DNA of 64,000 bases from Pleurotus djamor (Eukaryota > Basidiomycota > Agaricomycetes > Agaricales > Pleurotaceae), in assembly GCA_029747585.1 (NCBI GenBank), contig JAPEVF010000156.1:22871-86870 (forward strand). The letters are read 5' to 3'. Under the pieces are notes generated by a model that worked only from the letters and a program-made list of their open reading frames with translations, was not told the DNA's origin and searched no databases. Shown piece after piece: positions 45,150 to 58,397 of this stretch. Within the stretch, counting starts at the first letter, position 1. Each line of letters opens with the position of its first letter. The position numbers and the translations under genes are program-made.

Positions 45150-45919
45150 CTTGGAATCCGTCATGGACTCGCCCTCTGTTCGATCCCGCGTGTATCTTTA
45201 CTGTATGGCCTCACCAAGGCCTCGAACCAAAATAATTTGTACGGATGTAGTTTCCATCTACATCTTCGCCCTACCATCCCCTCACTCATGGACCATGGGT
45301 ATCCTGTCCTGGCTACATATGCAAACCGATGTCGTGAAAGAAGCGGACTAGAGGATGGCTATAGGCAACCTCACGAGCTTATGGTCTCTTCATGACATCA
45401 GAATTCCGCAAGACCAGACATCGAGCCACTTTGACCAGGTATTACTTGATTGGACTAGCCTCTCTCTAAGCTGCAGCCGTAGAAATTCCGATTGATCCAC
45501 TTTGATTGACCGTGGCATTGTCAAGCGTGCAGAGACCTGTGATACCCAGAATGGTCATTGGACCTTGGAATGAGGAGAAGGGAAACGTAGTATAATCGGC
45601 CCGCAGCAGGTCTAACGGCATCAAAACAGAAATCAGGCGTGTAAAACACGACAGGTGAGCGTGTCCATATGACCAAGGTAACGAAGTCCAAATTTTCGAG
45701 AGTGGGGCTCTCAAAATTGAGAAATTTTGAGATTTTGAGGGTTCAGAACTGGATACGCAGAGGACGTCTATTATGAAGCCATAAAGTCGTTGGCTACTGA
45801 AACGCATGGATGAACGACGAACGGAACGGGCGGGCGAGATAAGATAAGATGTGATAAATTCAAAGCCCGAAAGAGCGTCTCCTATAAATGTCAAGGTCGC
45901 CTGTTGTCCCTTGACCACC
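45150..45919. other. intergenic with an AT-rich hairpin-like repeat
   Basis: At 45689-45719 two imperfect inverted arms (CAAATTTTCGAGAG and CTCTCAAAATTG) flank TGGGG, followed by repeats of TTTTGAG to about 45745. No gene is supported. Confidence 0.4.
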
Positions 45920-48336
45920 ATGGCCTCCTCCTCACCGCCCTTCGCCTTCTCCTCCTCATCTACTTCAGAATTCGACAGTTCCTCAGACTCAGAATGGCTC
46001 GAAATATCGAGCAACAGGAGCGCCAGCCCTTCAGGCGGCGATGACTCCGACAGCGAGCTCGATCGCGACGACTTGAGCTCAGTGCCACTTTCTCGTACTT
46101 CCTCCTCGATTAGCTTGGGCAGTTCTCGCGACGGGGAGATAGAGGCTTGGGAGGGCTTGATTGAAGAAACCGATGTTCAGCAACCCATGGGACATGATTT
46201 GGACATGACCGCAGGAACCGTTGCTCAGGGGGACCTCGCCGTCTCCGTCGACCTCTCCGGATCCGATAGTACCCACAGGGAGCCAGACGACGATGAAGAC
46301 ATGCGCGTCAGAGCTGCCCTTGATCAGAGCATGATTAGCACGCTTAGTGCCTCCAGGTCCAGCTCTAGTCCCACTGCGCACAACTCATTCCACGATCTCA
46401 GGCTCTCTTTCCCTGATCCCCTTACAAGCTCTAAGGACGAGCTAACTAGATCCTACGAACGCCTTGCTGAAGAGGAGCTTTCCCAAGAGCCACCCCAGGA
46501 TATCTCCGAGCCCGACGCTAGTGCTGAAGAACCAATCCAACCTGTGCAAGCTAGTCTACCGGAGAAACTTGAGGACGCTACCATACCTGAAACGCTCTCG
46601 GACCTGAGACACCAATTAGTTCTGGACCGACTCCATAACATCAAGTTCGAAATCTCTCTATATGGGTGCACTTCGGTCGAGAAGTGGTCCTTCGTCGAAA
46701 CGTTGCTACAGAAGATGGCAATGGGCGGCGGATGCCTCCTTATGTCACCCTCTCAAGATGATAGCCAGGGCGCTACTCGGTGGTTTGCTATCGATCACCT
46801 CGTCGGCGATAAGTATGAACGCGCAAGCTGGATTGCAGTCCACGACAGGACTGGCGACAACATGAGTGTAAGGTTCCTCTCTCTAGATATCGGGAGCATT
46901 AAAATCCAGACTTGTTTCTTCTCAGCCGACTTCTTCATTCGTCCGATCTCCCTCTTTAGCTATCATTTATCTCCCATCTTTTATTCCGCCCGCTTTACCC
47001 AAGCATAACCTTTACCTACCGGTTTTTGTTCCGTTTCCGTCGTCCATTGACCCTCTCGGGTCTGGCGAGTTAACCCGCAGAGCTGCGCAAGACACATGGG
47101 AGTTACTGGATATTCCGACCAGTAAAGTCCTTCGGCTCAATGGGAAGAGTAGCAGTGCTATTCTTGACAGCGATTATATCCGCAATGTGGATAGTCGCCA
47201 TACGTTCCTCATGCTTCAACAGCTATCGAAGAAGCAAGTACCAGGATTTTCCGTGGCTTTGTAAGTTTTCTCCCCGCATGAACACATTACGTCTTATCGT
47301 TTGTTATAGGATCACGATCATTTCATTGATTTTGGGCGTTATCATGAATTCCGCTTTTCGCACTTCGGTGCCGACGCCCACAATTTCGTCTTCGTCTACA
47401 TTGGCGATCAGACCAAGTGGACATCTGGCCATACAGACATCGAGTGACGTCGTACATGTGACTCGTCCTGTTTCTACCAACCACTCGTCGACGCTTGCGC
47501 CGTCTTCGCTGAAAGACTTTGCGCTTGCAGTTATCAGTCCATCCTCCACTTCACTTTCCGTCCGTCGGGCGTCCGTCCCGAGTGTCGTGCCTAGCCTGAC
47601 GTTCAAGCCCACTGGGAAATGCGGGCAATCCGCTACTCTTTCAGTTTCCGTTCGCGATGCCCCTCGTGATGTGATCGTTCGTCCGTCGTCCTCTATCTCG
47701 CCCGTCCCGGGGCCATCACAACCTCAAGTATCCTCCGTTGCCACCAAGCTGGTCACTTCGACCGCATCTTCGTCGCCGACGGCGCTCAGCATTAGATTGG
47801 CTGATTCGCTGGCCCAGATCTATGGTGACGCTGCAAAGGCAGTTGTGCAGATGGTTAGCCAGGATGTGAAGGAGCTCATGGAGGCGCTGGACGCTCTTCT
47901 CCAAGCTATCGGAACTCAAACAACGGTCGTGGTCGAGAAATCAAAGGGCAAAGCGAAGGATCTCAAGCGAACCTTGAAATACAGGAACGAACGTGCGAAG
48001 AAGAGGGCTCGCGATTTGAAGGATATGGGAGATAAGTTCATGATGCACGCAGGCGAGCATTTGAAGGATAGAGCTACTCAAGCGAAGAAGACGGCTCGCA
48101 AGTTGAAGGATTCGTTGTCGTCGTCTGGTGCTGTGCAAGCGTGCTGGAAAGCACATGAAGGCACGACGAGGAAGTTGGTTCAGGGCTTGGTGAAGCACTC
48201 GGAGACGATACGAGCTGTCGCAATGTCGCATGCTGCCTCGAAGGATAAGATCGCGAAGGGGCTCACGGAGAGGACAAAGCAGAGAAAGCGAACCTCGATG
48301 AACACGAAGCGAAGTAGGCGTTTGTTCCCCTACTAG
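45920..48336 (+). CDS. large Ser-rich protein with one membrane helix and basic helical tail, unknown
   Basis: Exons 45920-46867, 46926-47260 and 47310-48336 join in frame (769 aa). Residues 1-240 are acidic and Ser-rich (disordered). Residues about 240-425 look folded (KFEISLYGCTSVEKWSFVETLL, ELTRRAAQDTWELLDIP). A hydrophobic helix (VALITIISLILGVIM, about 426-440) follows directly and spans the second splice junction. Next comes a Ser/Thr/Pro-rich linker. The last 150 residues are a strongly basic, repetitive helix (KGKAKDLKRTLKY, KKRARDLKDM, HLKDRATQAKKTARKLKDS). The layout suggests a membrane-anchored protein with a positively charged helical tail. I do not recognise a family. Confidence 0.72.
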
Positions 48337-48632
48337 TTTCGTCCAATTTTCTTTTACATGGGACTCTTACAAATCTCACTCTTTTTTGTAACATTGCTTG
48401 ATGATCTCGCTCGTTCGAAGAATATTAACCTCGTGGATTGAATGTGTATGTAACTAATGTCAAATGAATGCAATATGTGTAGTTATTAGAGTCGTGCAAA
48501 GCTTGTGATGTTATTCTTAGTGGAACAGATGAGATGAGAGCGTTGTGCGGGTTATCATATGCGGCAGATGGTAGGTAGGAGATATACAAGTCCTGGTACT
48601 TTGCGTGCGTAGGTTGGGGAGAGGAAGGGATG

Positions 48633-51600
48633 CTATGAGGGTGGTCTAGAGGATCGAATGAACTCGGCAAAGTATTTCCTAAACGCTTTGACGTCAAGAT
48701 CGCGAAGCTTCGTGGTGAACTCCATGGCGAGCTCTGGTGGTAGATTTTGCGCTGGAAGGAAGGCGGTGGCAAGGTATTGATACGCCTCGACCCCACGTGT
48801 CTTCCCAACAGTCTGAAGGAAATTGGCAACTTCATGGAGCACCTGCGAGGTCCACGTCAATTACAATCATTTATTTCCGGAGACAAGAGAAATCGAGGTG
48901 AACGCACCGTAAACATTTGGCCATCTTTGATGTTGAATTCGGGTTTGAACAAGACGCTAAACGCTGTCGGCACCAATTGTTCGTAGATGAACCTCTCGAA
49001 TCCTGGGATGGCATCGGGTTCAGCGACCTGAGACCCATCAGGCATCTCGCGTGGAGGCTGCCCCCAAACGGTTACGCATCGACCAAAGAAGCTCAGGGCT
49101 GTCTTCTGACCACTGGTATCGGACAGATCTTCAACCTGCCGTAGTACCGTCGCCAACAGTGACTCGAATGTGGATTTATTACCTACGGCAGCGGTCTTAA
49201 CGAAGGATTATCGGATGAAGGGGATGGACTCACGATCGGACGTAAATATGCTATGCAATCGTGCAGCCATGATGTTGTTGAGAAGAGTGAGATATGCCCG
49301 TTTGGTATCAACACGGGTGACGAAGTCATCGGTACCGCTGACTTCCTGCTGGAGAATAGCAGATATGTGAGAGCTGAGCGGCCCCAGAAGCTCATCTAGG
49401 ACACCCAACATGTCCCGCTAAGATAGCACATGAGTTTTGGACGCAGGAGTGATGGAAGTTGCTTGCCTGTAATTTGTGGATGAGGAGGCCAATGAAAGTC
49501 ATGAAATCTGCGAGTTCACTCGGCTCGAAACGGTTGAGGAGATTGGCCATCAGAGGCGGGATGAACTGCGTTACGCTGGGTCCGGCTGTAGCAAGGATGC
49601 GCGCAAAAGCAAATCGGGACTATAGGACTATGGGTGACTGGCTATTCGGCGTTCAAGAGAGGACTGAGCACTTACAGCATCACGGACTACTTTATACACG
49701 TTCATGGCCTCCAAGGAGACGATGATGGCCTGGGCAATCTGCTGGAAGACTTCCATCGGTGGGGGAGAATAGTTTGACGGCACCGGAGTCGGGAAATCAG
49801 GGAATCCTTTTGCAATATTCCCTAACGCCATGATGGTGTGATGAACCTTCAAAATATCCGTTGGGTCCATATTCGTGGTCGATGCCTGTAGACTTGTAGA
49901 GAGTATGTCCGAGAGAGGCTTGACAACAGAAAGCAGTAGGGTAGACTGCTCCTCTGGTGTTTTAGAGAGTAAAGCACATAGAGTTCCAACAGTTTCGAAG
50001 AGATAGATTTGCGAATCGAATCGACTGGGTGTGCTGATAGCTTCGGCTAAGATATCAGCGCCCTCTTCTATCTCGGGCAGCTCGACTTCAATGACAAGGA
50101 GGTCCCGGATGCCATCGATGAGCGTAACGGCCACTTGTGGAGGGATTTCCAGGCGACTTTCCTTGATAAACCGGTGGAAGAGATAGTACACTCGCGTGCG
50201 GATGGCCGAGTCTGGACTATGGAGCCCGCTGTCAGAGCAAAATGATCGTCAATGGCTGCTTTGCAGGTTTAGAAGAGTGATTTACCGGGTATCGACCATG
50301 ACTTCCAGCGTTGGCATGATACAGTCTTTGCGCACTTTGAAGAAATCGCTATATCGAGCAACAGTCTCGAAGAACTGCATGACGACGGCACGATGTGGAT
50401 ATGAGGAAATGCCCGATTGAACCAGTGTCAAAAGCATTTCACCGTGCACAGTCAGGGCATATTCGGAGTAGTCAACTTCCTTCCTCTGGGATTTGTCGAT
50501 AAGAGGAGCTTGACAGAACGCTGCACGGCCTTTGCCTCCGGCTGAAGGGAACATCAGATTGAGGAGGAAAATTTCCTCGCCTAGGCAATGGCACTCACAT
50601 TTGTTGATCTCCCCAAAAATATAGACAAGGTAAACGGCGAGCTCAGCGTCGTGCCATTTGACGGGCACACCGCTGGTATACATGGCCAGTGTGTTGAGCG
50701 CAAGAGCCCGTACAGCTTCTGTCACCAAATCTTGATCAACGACTAGCACCGCATCCATAAAGCTTCGTAATTCCTACACGCCGAAAAAACCACCACAAAA
50801 CAGAAAAAAAAGCATTTTGGTCATCATCATCCTCTCTTCGCAGCAAAGACACAGAGAAGAAAAGAAGGATATGTGCAGGAACAAACAAGAAAGAGGAGGG
50901 TGCTTTACCTTTCTCAACGTTTCGAATGCAGCGATATCGTCTTCGTCGGGATCATCCATGTCCGTTTCGTCATCCCATTTCATTTTTTCGAGGATGACAT
51001 TGAGTAGGGAGATAAGGAAGGTTCGTTTTGTGTCCTCTATTGGATCAGAGGACATTTTTCGGCTGCGCTTGTACTGAATGGACGTAAGAGAATGACGCAA
51101 GAAGGGGTAAAGCAAACAGACTCACGCTGGACAAGACAGTGTGGAGGAGGGTAAATATAGTGGAAGATGTGTCGTCATACTCGTCCGCCATGAAACGAAG
51201 CATCACGGGAAGGATCTGGTTCAAGAGCTCCGAGGCTTCGGAACGGATAGTTTGATCGGTACATTCCTATTTATACGTGGCTCAGCAGACAAACTCCAAA
51301 CTTTGTAGAGATTGGCCGGCTTACATCAACGAGTTTATGGATCTCCAACCCGTAGATATTGAGCAGCTTGCCCAAGGCTTCACGGTAGGATTCCTCGCCT
51401 TCGTCCGTATCGTTTCCCCGTTGGATTTGTTGCTCCCTGGTCTTCGCTTCCAGTGCATCGACGACTTGCCCAAGGGAGAGGACTTTGATAAGCTGAAGTT
51501 TATCGCCGGGCTCTTTCAGACCCTTCCCCACTATCCGCGTTATAGCCAGGCAGGTAGCTAGACGGATGGGTAGTGATGGATCTCCCAGAAGGGTGAATAG

Positions 51601-52579
51601 CAGCGGAACGGTGGTCGGAGTGATGGTCAAGTTGATGTCGATCCAGCCTGCACGAGTCAGGTGAGAGGTGGTCGTAGATCGAAGGACGATTACGCACCGA
51701 CATATGAGCCAAACGTGCGAATGCCCCAATCTACTATTTCTATGCATTCGCTGAGCTCGCGAGCAGACTCCGCAGAGGTATCGGATTTCCGGAGAGTAGA
51801 CATTCGCTCTGCACCATTGGCGACAATAGTCAGAACAGCCTCGTTGATGCTAGACGCATCACGCTCTCGAACAGCGTCTCTGACACCACCATCCCGAGTG
51901 TGTCTTTGAACTGTAAACGTCCGAGCCGACTTGATCATTTGGTCGGCCACCTCCCCTGAGATTTCGAGCACGAGATGGAAAAATAATAAAGAGACATGTC
52001 TATTAAACTTTGTGTGATCGGGGGAGTCTGAGGGTCGTATTAAGGTGAATAGATCGGCGAAGAATGTAGGCCACTGGTCAACGTAAGTGCAAAGGAAGAA
52101 GAGGGTGAGGGTATGCGAGAACTTGTTTCGGAGAACTTGGAGAAGGGTGTCATTTGCCGCGCGAGAGACGCGATGGGTGGATGAACTCACACGATGCATT
52201 GACCTCTGCGTTTCCAAAGAGGTATTCCGATTGAATGTACGAAAGAAATCCTTGTTTTATCGTCTGGAATGCGTCATCATCTAGTGGTGTGAATCTGGCC
52301 GTATGTTCAGCCCTGCGCCTTTGAAATGTGGTGGCCCACTCACCGATTGTCGAGTAGGTCCTCAAATACACGCAAAGCCCAGAATCGAGCTTGAGGAGGG
52401 TATTTCCTGGATCCATCTGGACCAACATCAACGAAAATCGACAAAGCCAGTCTCCATGTATTTGTCGAATTTTGTTGTATTGATGTGAGATAATCAAGAG
52501 CTTGTTGGTGAAGCTGAACTTGAGTTGGATCTGCAGCAATTGTGATGGCCTGGGCGACCTGTTCTATATCCTGCTCCAT
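48633..52579 (-). CDS. XPOT/LOS1: exportin-T (tRNA nuclear export receptor)
   Basis: The gene has about twelve exons on the minus strand from MEQDIEQVAQAITIA at 52579 to the stop at 48633, roughly 1,100 aa. The N-terminal region (QQALDYLTSIQQ, PPQARFWALRVFEDLL) and SEYLFGNAEVNAS with LRNKFSHTLTLFFLCTYVDQWPTFF form the Ran-binding and CRIME-type start of importin-beta family exportins. HEAT-like repeats follow to the C-terminal RDLDVKAFRKYFAEFIRSS. The PTFF-DLF-LIR block and the late MANLLNRFEPSELADFMTFIGLLIHKL segment are typical of exportin-T. It carries mature tRNAs out of the nucleus with RanGTP. Exon borders were checked only in part. Two direct copies of the TGACYGTGRGAA-like half-site lie 127-158 bp upstream of the start. 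Confidence 0.9.
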
Positions 52580-52705
52580 TCTGGAGGTTTTGAGAACGGG
52601 GGGACACGTCCTTCAAAGCACGCACGCGACACCGAGTCAAGGTCAAAGGGAGAGAAATAAATCGCGAAATTTCTCTACAGGTGTGGGATCACAAGGGTAG
52701 AACAT

Positions 52706-52737
52706 TGACCGTGAGAACATCATATTGACTGTGGAAA
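52706..52737 (+). promoter_or_regulatory. direct repeat of the palindrome half-site upstream of exportin-T
   Basis: TGACCGTGAGAA (52706-52717) and TGACTGTGGAAA (52726-52737) are in the same orientation. They sit between the divergent exportin-T and Gln-rich genes. Their relation to the palindromes at 8288, 14481 and 16085 is inferred from sequence. Confidence 0.4.
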
Positions 52738-52858
52738 AGTAGATAAGATTAGATGGTCTGCTAATTGTGGCTCTGCGGAAATCCGGTACACAGTACGGCT
52801 TCCTACTTCGCCTCCACCATCATCGTAACTCCTGGCTGCAAGGCTGTAAACCTTCAGA

Positions 52859-53951
52859 ATGTATGGCTACGCACAGAATGGAACGATAACTAACAATCCT
52901 TTCGTTTCCGATCCAACAAATGCCCAAGGCAGATACCCCGACATCTCGGGGACCAGCTCGCCGCCAACAGGCCAATTCACTTCGTGGACTCAGCAAAACA
53001 ACGGTTACCAGAACCCGCAACAGTCTGGAGGGTATCAACAACAGCCTCAGTATACTCCTGGGTACAACATGGGTGGGGGATCCGGATTCGTTACGAGTCC
53101 TATGCAATCACCCGTCGGACCGCAACCATTCCAACCCACCAGCTCGTTCGGCCAGCAATTAACGGCTCAAGTGAACGGAAGCAGCTATGGATATCTGAAT
53201 CCACAACTTACACAACAGCAACAGCAACAACCGTATCGGCCTGCTTTACAACAACTCAGCAGTCCATCATATGTCGCTCAATTCGATCCATACGCATCGT
53301 TGGGTCAATTGGACAATTCGGTTCAGCAGATGCAAGTTCAGACGGCTCCTGCGCAGGCATACCAACAATCGCAGACCACGGGTACACAGTTGATTAGCCC
53401 AACTATCACTTCACCCGTATCCGTCGGTCCCAACGGTCAGCCGCATCCTCGGGAATACATCCGTTCACATAAATCGGAAATGGAGGCTTGGGACGCTTAT
53501 GCCTGGAAGCAAGCCATTGGGGCTTTTGAGGCTTTGAAGGCGGCTTGGGGGCAGAGGAAGACTGAAATTGAGCAGCGCGCAACGCAGCTGCGGAATCAAC
53601 TCCAGTATGGTCCTGGGTACTATTCGGCGGATCAGATTCAGCAAGAAACCGCGCGCTTGCAAGGGGTAAGTTATCAATCCAATTGAATGCCTTGAGTTAA
53701 CCGTTCTCAACCGTGCCTGTCAATAGTTACACAAGGAAGCCGATTCACACTTCGGTATGTCCATTTGAGTCGTGTCATCGTTGGTTTACTCACCCCAGCC
53801 CTTAGGATCCGTTGCTGCGTCGACCTTCCAAATGCAAGAAGTGTTCAGTGGGTACCGTCAGTCCGGAGATATGGCGAGCAAACGACGAGTACGAGAGGCC
53901 GTCAATTCCGCTCTACAAGGCCTCCCCGATTGGCCTCAGCCACTCTTGTAA
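52859..53951 (+). CDS. Gln-rich protein of unknown function
   Basis: Exons 52859-53665, 53727-53754 and 53806-53951 join in frame (326 aa). Residues 1-200 are Gln/Pro/Tyr/Ser-rich, with a QQQQQQ run and many YGY or YQQ motifs of the prion-like type. Residues about 200-326 are charged and helical (REYIRSHKSEMEAWDAYAW, FEALKAAWGQRKTEIEQRA, then KRRVREAVNSALQGLPDWPQ). The conserved C-terminal helix region suggests a protein-interaction module; I cannot name it. A 28 bp middle exon is present. The gene starts 279 bp from exportin-T in divergent orientation. Confidence 0.7.
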
Positions 53952-54243
53952 TCACCCCCAATCTTACTTGTCGAAACTGTGTCCTCCCAGTCAACGTTCT
54001 CAATCTGGTTATTTCTTTCATCTTGGTGTCCCCTTGATCATTGGCTAGAATGTATTGTATATCGTTCCGCTCTGTTGTAACCATACCCTCGCCCCATCCT
54101 TGCTCGCACAATAACCTCCATTTGGATTGCTTCTGGCCGACTATGAATCATGCTATACCAAGTCCAATCTACACTAGTACTAATAGCCCAACAGATTTTG
54201 TACATATGTTCCAATAAATATCTATGTTTCAACGAGGATTCTA

Positions 54244-56040
54244 TCATGAACAGATATTCGGATACATTCTGTCCGTAGGATCGCGAGGGATCCAACCACC
54301 TTCGAGCCCTTTCTGGTAGCTCCACTCATCTGCTTGTTCAGCCTAAAGGACACATGTTCAGCAAAGCCCGCCCGCACTTCCAAGCCAGAAGACATACCTT
54401 CCACGTCCAAAACAACCATCCCTGAATATTCTCCCCAATCTCAACCTGAACCTCCCAATACCTCCGTAAAAACGTCTTGTACTTATCTTCCCAGCCTTCC
54501 CAGCTTCCCGTCATATTCGCACAAGTCCCGAAGACACGGGTATCTGAAGGGTCCGTGGTGAAGGAACCATCCCAGCGAGCGCCCCTCCCTCTGCCGTTGA
54601 GCCATTTGGCACAATCGGTGGGAGCGTTGGACCATTCGCCGATGACGGTCCAGATGTTCGAACGAGCAAAGTTGGAGAGAGTTGGAATGTAGGTGCATGC
54701 GAACTAGAGTATGCGGGTCAGTGTGAGTGGTTGTAGTAAGAAGGGTGGCTGGACACTGAACGCACAGCGATATGGTCGTCCCATGAACGGGCCAGCTCGT
54801 CCTTGCTAAAGATTTGATACTCGTGGTAATCCATGAGTACACCTTGGCCTTGGGGAGCCGTAAGGAATCCCTGCCAGTTCTACAGAAGACGGGGGATAAG
54901 GATGAAGACCATGCAATAGGAAAGACATGACATACCCCAACAGTCAAAAAAGCATCCCCGATCATCACTTTGATGTCCTCTCCGGCGGCATCTCGTACTG
55001 CGACATACCCATTCAGCCAGAAATCTCTAATGACCGCTGCCACGCTAGGAAGAAACCCGGCAGGCTCATTGAGCAATTCAATAACATCCACCATGCCACC
55101 GATGGTCTTTGCCATGAACTTCAAAATATCGACGGTACGGGCAACGTTGTTAGATGATGTGGCCCATTGGGGCGATGAGGTTCGTTGGCCTGAGTTGTCG
55201 TAGCCATTCTGGGAGCCTGGTGCACCGTGAAGGTCAAGGATGACGTGGATGCCATGAGCTCGTGCCCAGTTCAAGGCGCGGAGAAGATAAGGCCATGCGC
55301 CAGGGATGTAAGGTGAAGGGGAGGTGTTGAATTGGGTGTCTGAGGATGTTATTGGGACAGACCAATATCCTACGGGGATCCTAGAACAATAGAGAAATCG
55401 AGTAGATTAGTCAAGTCTTCAATACCAGGTAGAAAGCGTACACACCGAACGTGGTTCAACCCAGCTGCTCGAATCGCGATGAAGTCATCCTCCGTTATCC
55501 ACGTTTCCCAATGGTGCGTTAGCATGCTGAGGGCAGTATCATGGTCAAGTAGTTGGCCGAATGTATATTCGTCTACAACATCGGTGTTGTTGGCATTTTC
55601 GAAGAGACTCGGGGTGATCCATGGCTAATGGGAGTCGAGGTTGAACGTTGAGTCGTGGGGTCAGATGTCGAATGTGGCTATCCTACGAACCTCTAAGACA
55701 AGCCAGCCTCCACTGTGAAGATATTTACATTCAGTGCACGTTCAAAGAACAATAAAAAAGGACTGACAGGTTAACTCCACGAATAGTATCTCTCCCATAG
55801 CTGAATGGCGTCCATTGGGGACTCGTTGGACTTGAAGTGGTTGTGCCATTGCCACTTTCTGAGCCTGGTGATGTGTTGTTTCCTGGAANGGGGGGCAGGA
55901 GACGGAATGCTAGGGTCGTTTGGCTTTTGCGCGTTGTGGACCTGCAGCCGACACTGCGTCGCGGAAGTGCTGGCCGGAACATCGCTGAGCAACAACGACA
56001 AAAGCCCTAACAGTGAACCGAGTTTCCTCCGACACCACAT
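54244..56040 (-). CDS. exo-beta-1,3-glucanase, GH5 family
   Basis: This multi-exon gene runs from MWCRRKLGSLLGLLSLLLS (signal or anchor helix) at 56040 to a stop at 54244. After a Pro/Ser-rich linker the GH5 catalytic domain runs through EPWITPSLFEN, HWETWITEDDFIAIRAAGLNHVR, the IPVGYW block, HGIHVILDLHGAPGSQNG, the acid/base VIELLNEPAG, DYHEYQIF, and the nucleophile in TVIGEWSNAPTDCAKWLNG. It ends with GWLFWTWK and a C-terminal tail. Enzymes of this type release glucose from cell-wall beta-1,3-glucan and act at the cell surface or outside the cell. The N at 55889 lies in the Pro-rich linker. Exon borders near 55300-55730 were not fixed individually. Confidence 0.9.
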
Positions 56041-56439
56041 CCTTCCTTGGGACTCGTAGCGTAGATGATGGGAGTATTGAACGAGGAGACGGCGTATGCG
56101 TGCATACTCTTCTATTAAAAGTGGCTATCACTCCTGGCCGTGGAAGTTTGAAGCAGTGCCCAGTTTGGGTAGGATTACCGTTTACCGGAGAAAGTGGACC
56201 ACGAGGCAATGGTGCTGCTTTGATATGATGGCATTCTGGTTTCAACGCAACGCGGCGGGGGTGCTGCAGGCGTTGAGTTGATTAAGGCCATTTGTGGTTC
56301 CCCTGTTCAGAGCTATGAAGCAAGAAGTAAATGGCAGGACATAGAGATGATCGCCGTCACGTTGATCAGCGCGCCATGCAGTGTAAGTACATACATACAT
56401 CAAATACTACAGGTCCTGCTCAAAGATCTACGAACGACA
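56041..56439. other. intergenic
   Basis: 399 bp between the GH5 gene start and the 3' end of an F-box gene on the same strand. No supported feature. Confidence 0.4.
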
Positions 56440-57995
56440 TCACACAAAATCTAGTACATAGATCTCCCCACTGGGTTGTCCAAAACACAACCTCCCCGCA
56501 GCATCATCGAACGTGATGGAATGACAAGCTTCAAGTCTGAACGGCAATGCCTGCTGTGGATGGAAGAGCGGCCCAACCGTGATTGGTTTGCGCGTCTCTG
56601 AGTCGGATAAAGGAAAATCCAGCTTGATGACTTGGTACACATCAGTATCCCAGCTGCGCTGCAGCCATACGGCCCTAACCCCGGATGTACCGATACATAA
56701 GTGTTCTGGAAGCGTATGGGGAGGCGTATTGAAAGTGTATTTCTGAACGGGTAAAGATATCAAATGATGGGACGAAGGCGAAGATAGAGATGAAGGTGGG
56801 TGAGGGGGGCATCGCGCGACAAATTCCCCTGCGTGTCTGAGAACATCTACTTTGGAATCAATGCATAAGAGGGTCCAATCGCCTGATCTCGAAAGCTCGC
56901 TCGCGGCATAGTACTCTGCTTGCGCGAGGACGGGCATAGGATCAAATGAGAGCTTGGGTGGCCCGAGATTGGGCAACGTAGTCCAAGCTTCTGAAGTATT
57001 GACCACCTCCGATGTGATCGCGTCTGGCAACGTGTACGAGTTCACGACAAGTGCCATATCCGCCTTGACACCAGCAACAGCTATGCGATCGTCAAAGAGT
57101 TTGATAGTTATATTTTTGAGCTACAAGAAAGTGTCAATTATTTATACGAATTGGACATGATTAAAAAGATGGCGTACAAGACCGCTGAGGCGAACGTGGA
57201 CGCGGTTGCCAGTATGAGCGTTGAACAATAAGACGGAAGTGTGCGGTATACTGAATGATGTCACGGCAACAAAATGAAGATGCATATGCAAGCCGGAAAA
57301 AACGCCTTGGTCAGGTGCCTTCGGAATTTCATGTAGAAGTGTCGGCTTGAGGAGGGTCTTCAAATCCGTAACGTCCGGAAGAATGAGCGAGTAGACGTGA
57401 ATTGCTTCACCCCCATCGACTGTTCTGACGATGGTCGCAAAGCACATCGTACTTCCATTGGGTTGGATAGCTGCCCACGTCCTCCATACCGATACCATAT
57501 CAAAGTGCAGTACTTTGTGCACTGAGTTCATGTCGTGGAGAGACCAAAGCGAGATGATGCTCTGGGAAGCTCCTCGTCGAGCGAGAGTGTAAAGCCATCG
57601 CGAGCAGTCAAGAAGCTGCATATGTCCTAAAAGATTACCATGGTCGATCTGAGTCATGCGTTTGGTCTCAGGCCACTGAAGCCGCCAGTTGTGATCAAGT
57701 CGGTATGCTCGCGTGACGAGGCGCTGTATTTCCGCCGCCGAAAGGTCTGAAGTTTTGACGTAGCTCGGTGCATTCAGAGCTACATCTGAGTGTATCTGAT
57801 GCCATATATAATCAGTGCAGCTGAATCCATACAGCACACGGCAAGTCTGTTTACATGCCAGAGTTAGAGATGAGTCCGAACTTAATCGTCACTTGCAAAT
57901 TTTACCTGTTTCAGACAGAGCAAGTCTGCGGGGGAAACGTATCTACATATTTCGAGTAGCAAATCTTCAGATAGTGAGAGAAATCTGGACACCAT
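56440..57995 (-). CDS. F-box protein with possible beta-propeller-like C-terminus
   Basis: Exons 57995-57906, 57846-57178 and 57120-56440 join in frame (479 aa). The first exon is a clear F-box (LSLSEDLLLEICRYVSPADLLCLKQTCR), continued by VLYGFSCTDYIWHQI. The rest contains repeating beta-rich segments (SRWLYTLARRGASQSIISLWSL, GSTMCFATIV, VLLFNAHTGNRVHVRLSG, GEIYVLDFV). These resemble WD-like blades, but no canonical WD motifs are present. This layout is common in basidiomycete F-box proteins that act as SCF ligase adaptors. The target is unknown. The intron sites are GTAAAA...ACAG and GTACGC...CTTGTAG-type. Confidence 0.82.
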
Positions 57996-58397
57996 GGGTC
58001 GAGGTTGGGGTTCAAAAAGTAAGGTGTACTATGGCACCCTCGAAATGATCTCCGATAGTCCAGCCCACTTCGGAGTTCAAGCCCGTTCGCACGATGCGCA
58101 ACCAACTCCGCAGGGACCCCTAGTAGCCCCTTGACGCTTTTGGTGATCGTCCTTGGACTTAGTCGCCCACAACTTGCAGCGTGGCCAGTCTACGCTTCCG
58201 ATCTGTCACTATCACCAATGCTATCATCAAGATGTTCTTCAAGAACTTTAACCTCTCGCACGATTATCTTAATGCGCAGTAGTCTGACAGTAGTACTTAG
58301 TCTCGACGCTTGCCTGTACTTACCTTCCCCCAGGGTTAGCTACTGTCTCGCTCATATCCCACCTCCTACACCAATACTATTTCTACACTGTATCAGG
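57996..58397. other. intergenic, divergent promoters
   Basis: 402 bp between the F-box gene and the C2H2 gene. The frame of the C2H2 gene is open upstream but has no splice-independent support. Confidence 0.4.

Noticed and set aside
45171..45190. GTTCGATCCCGCG, resembling a tRNA B box
   Set aside because: No matching acceptor stem, A box or anticodon arm can be folded around it.
48747..50420. Several plus-strand frames over the exportin-T gene
   Set aside because: They are antisense to conserved exportin-T exons and show no motif of their own.
58131..58397. N-terminal extension of the C2H2 factor by 89 codons
   Set aside because: There is no upstream ATG with clear context, and the composition (Leu/Ser/Arg) differs from the acidic N-terminus starting at 58398; likely 5' UTR.
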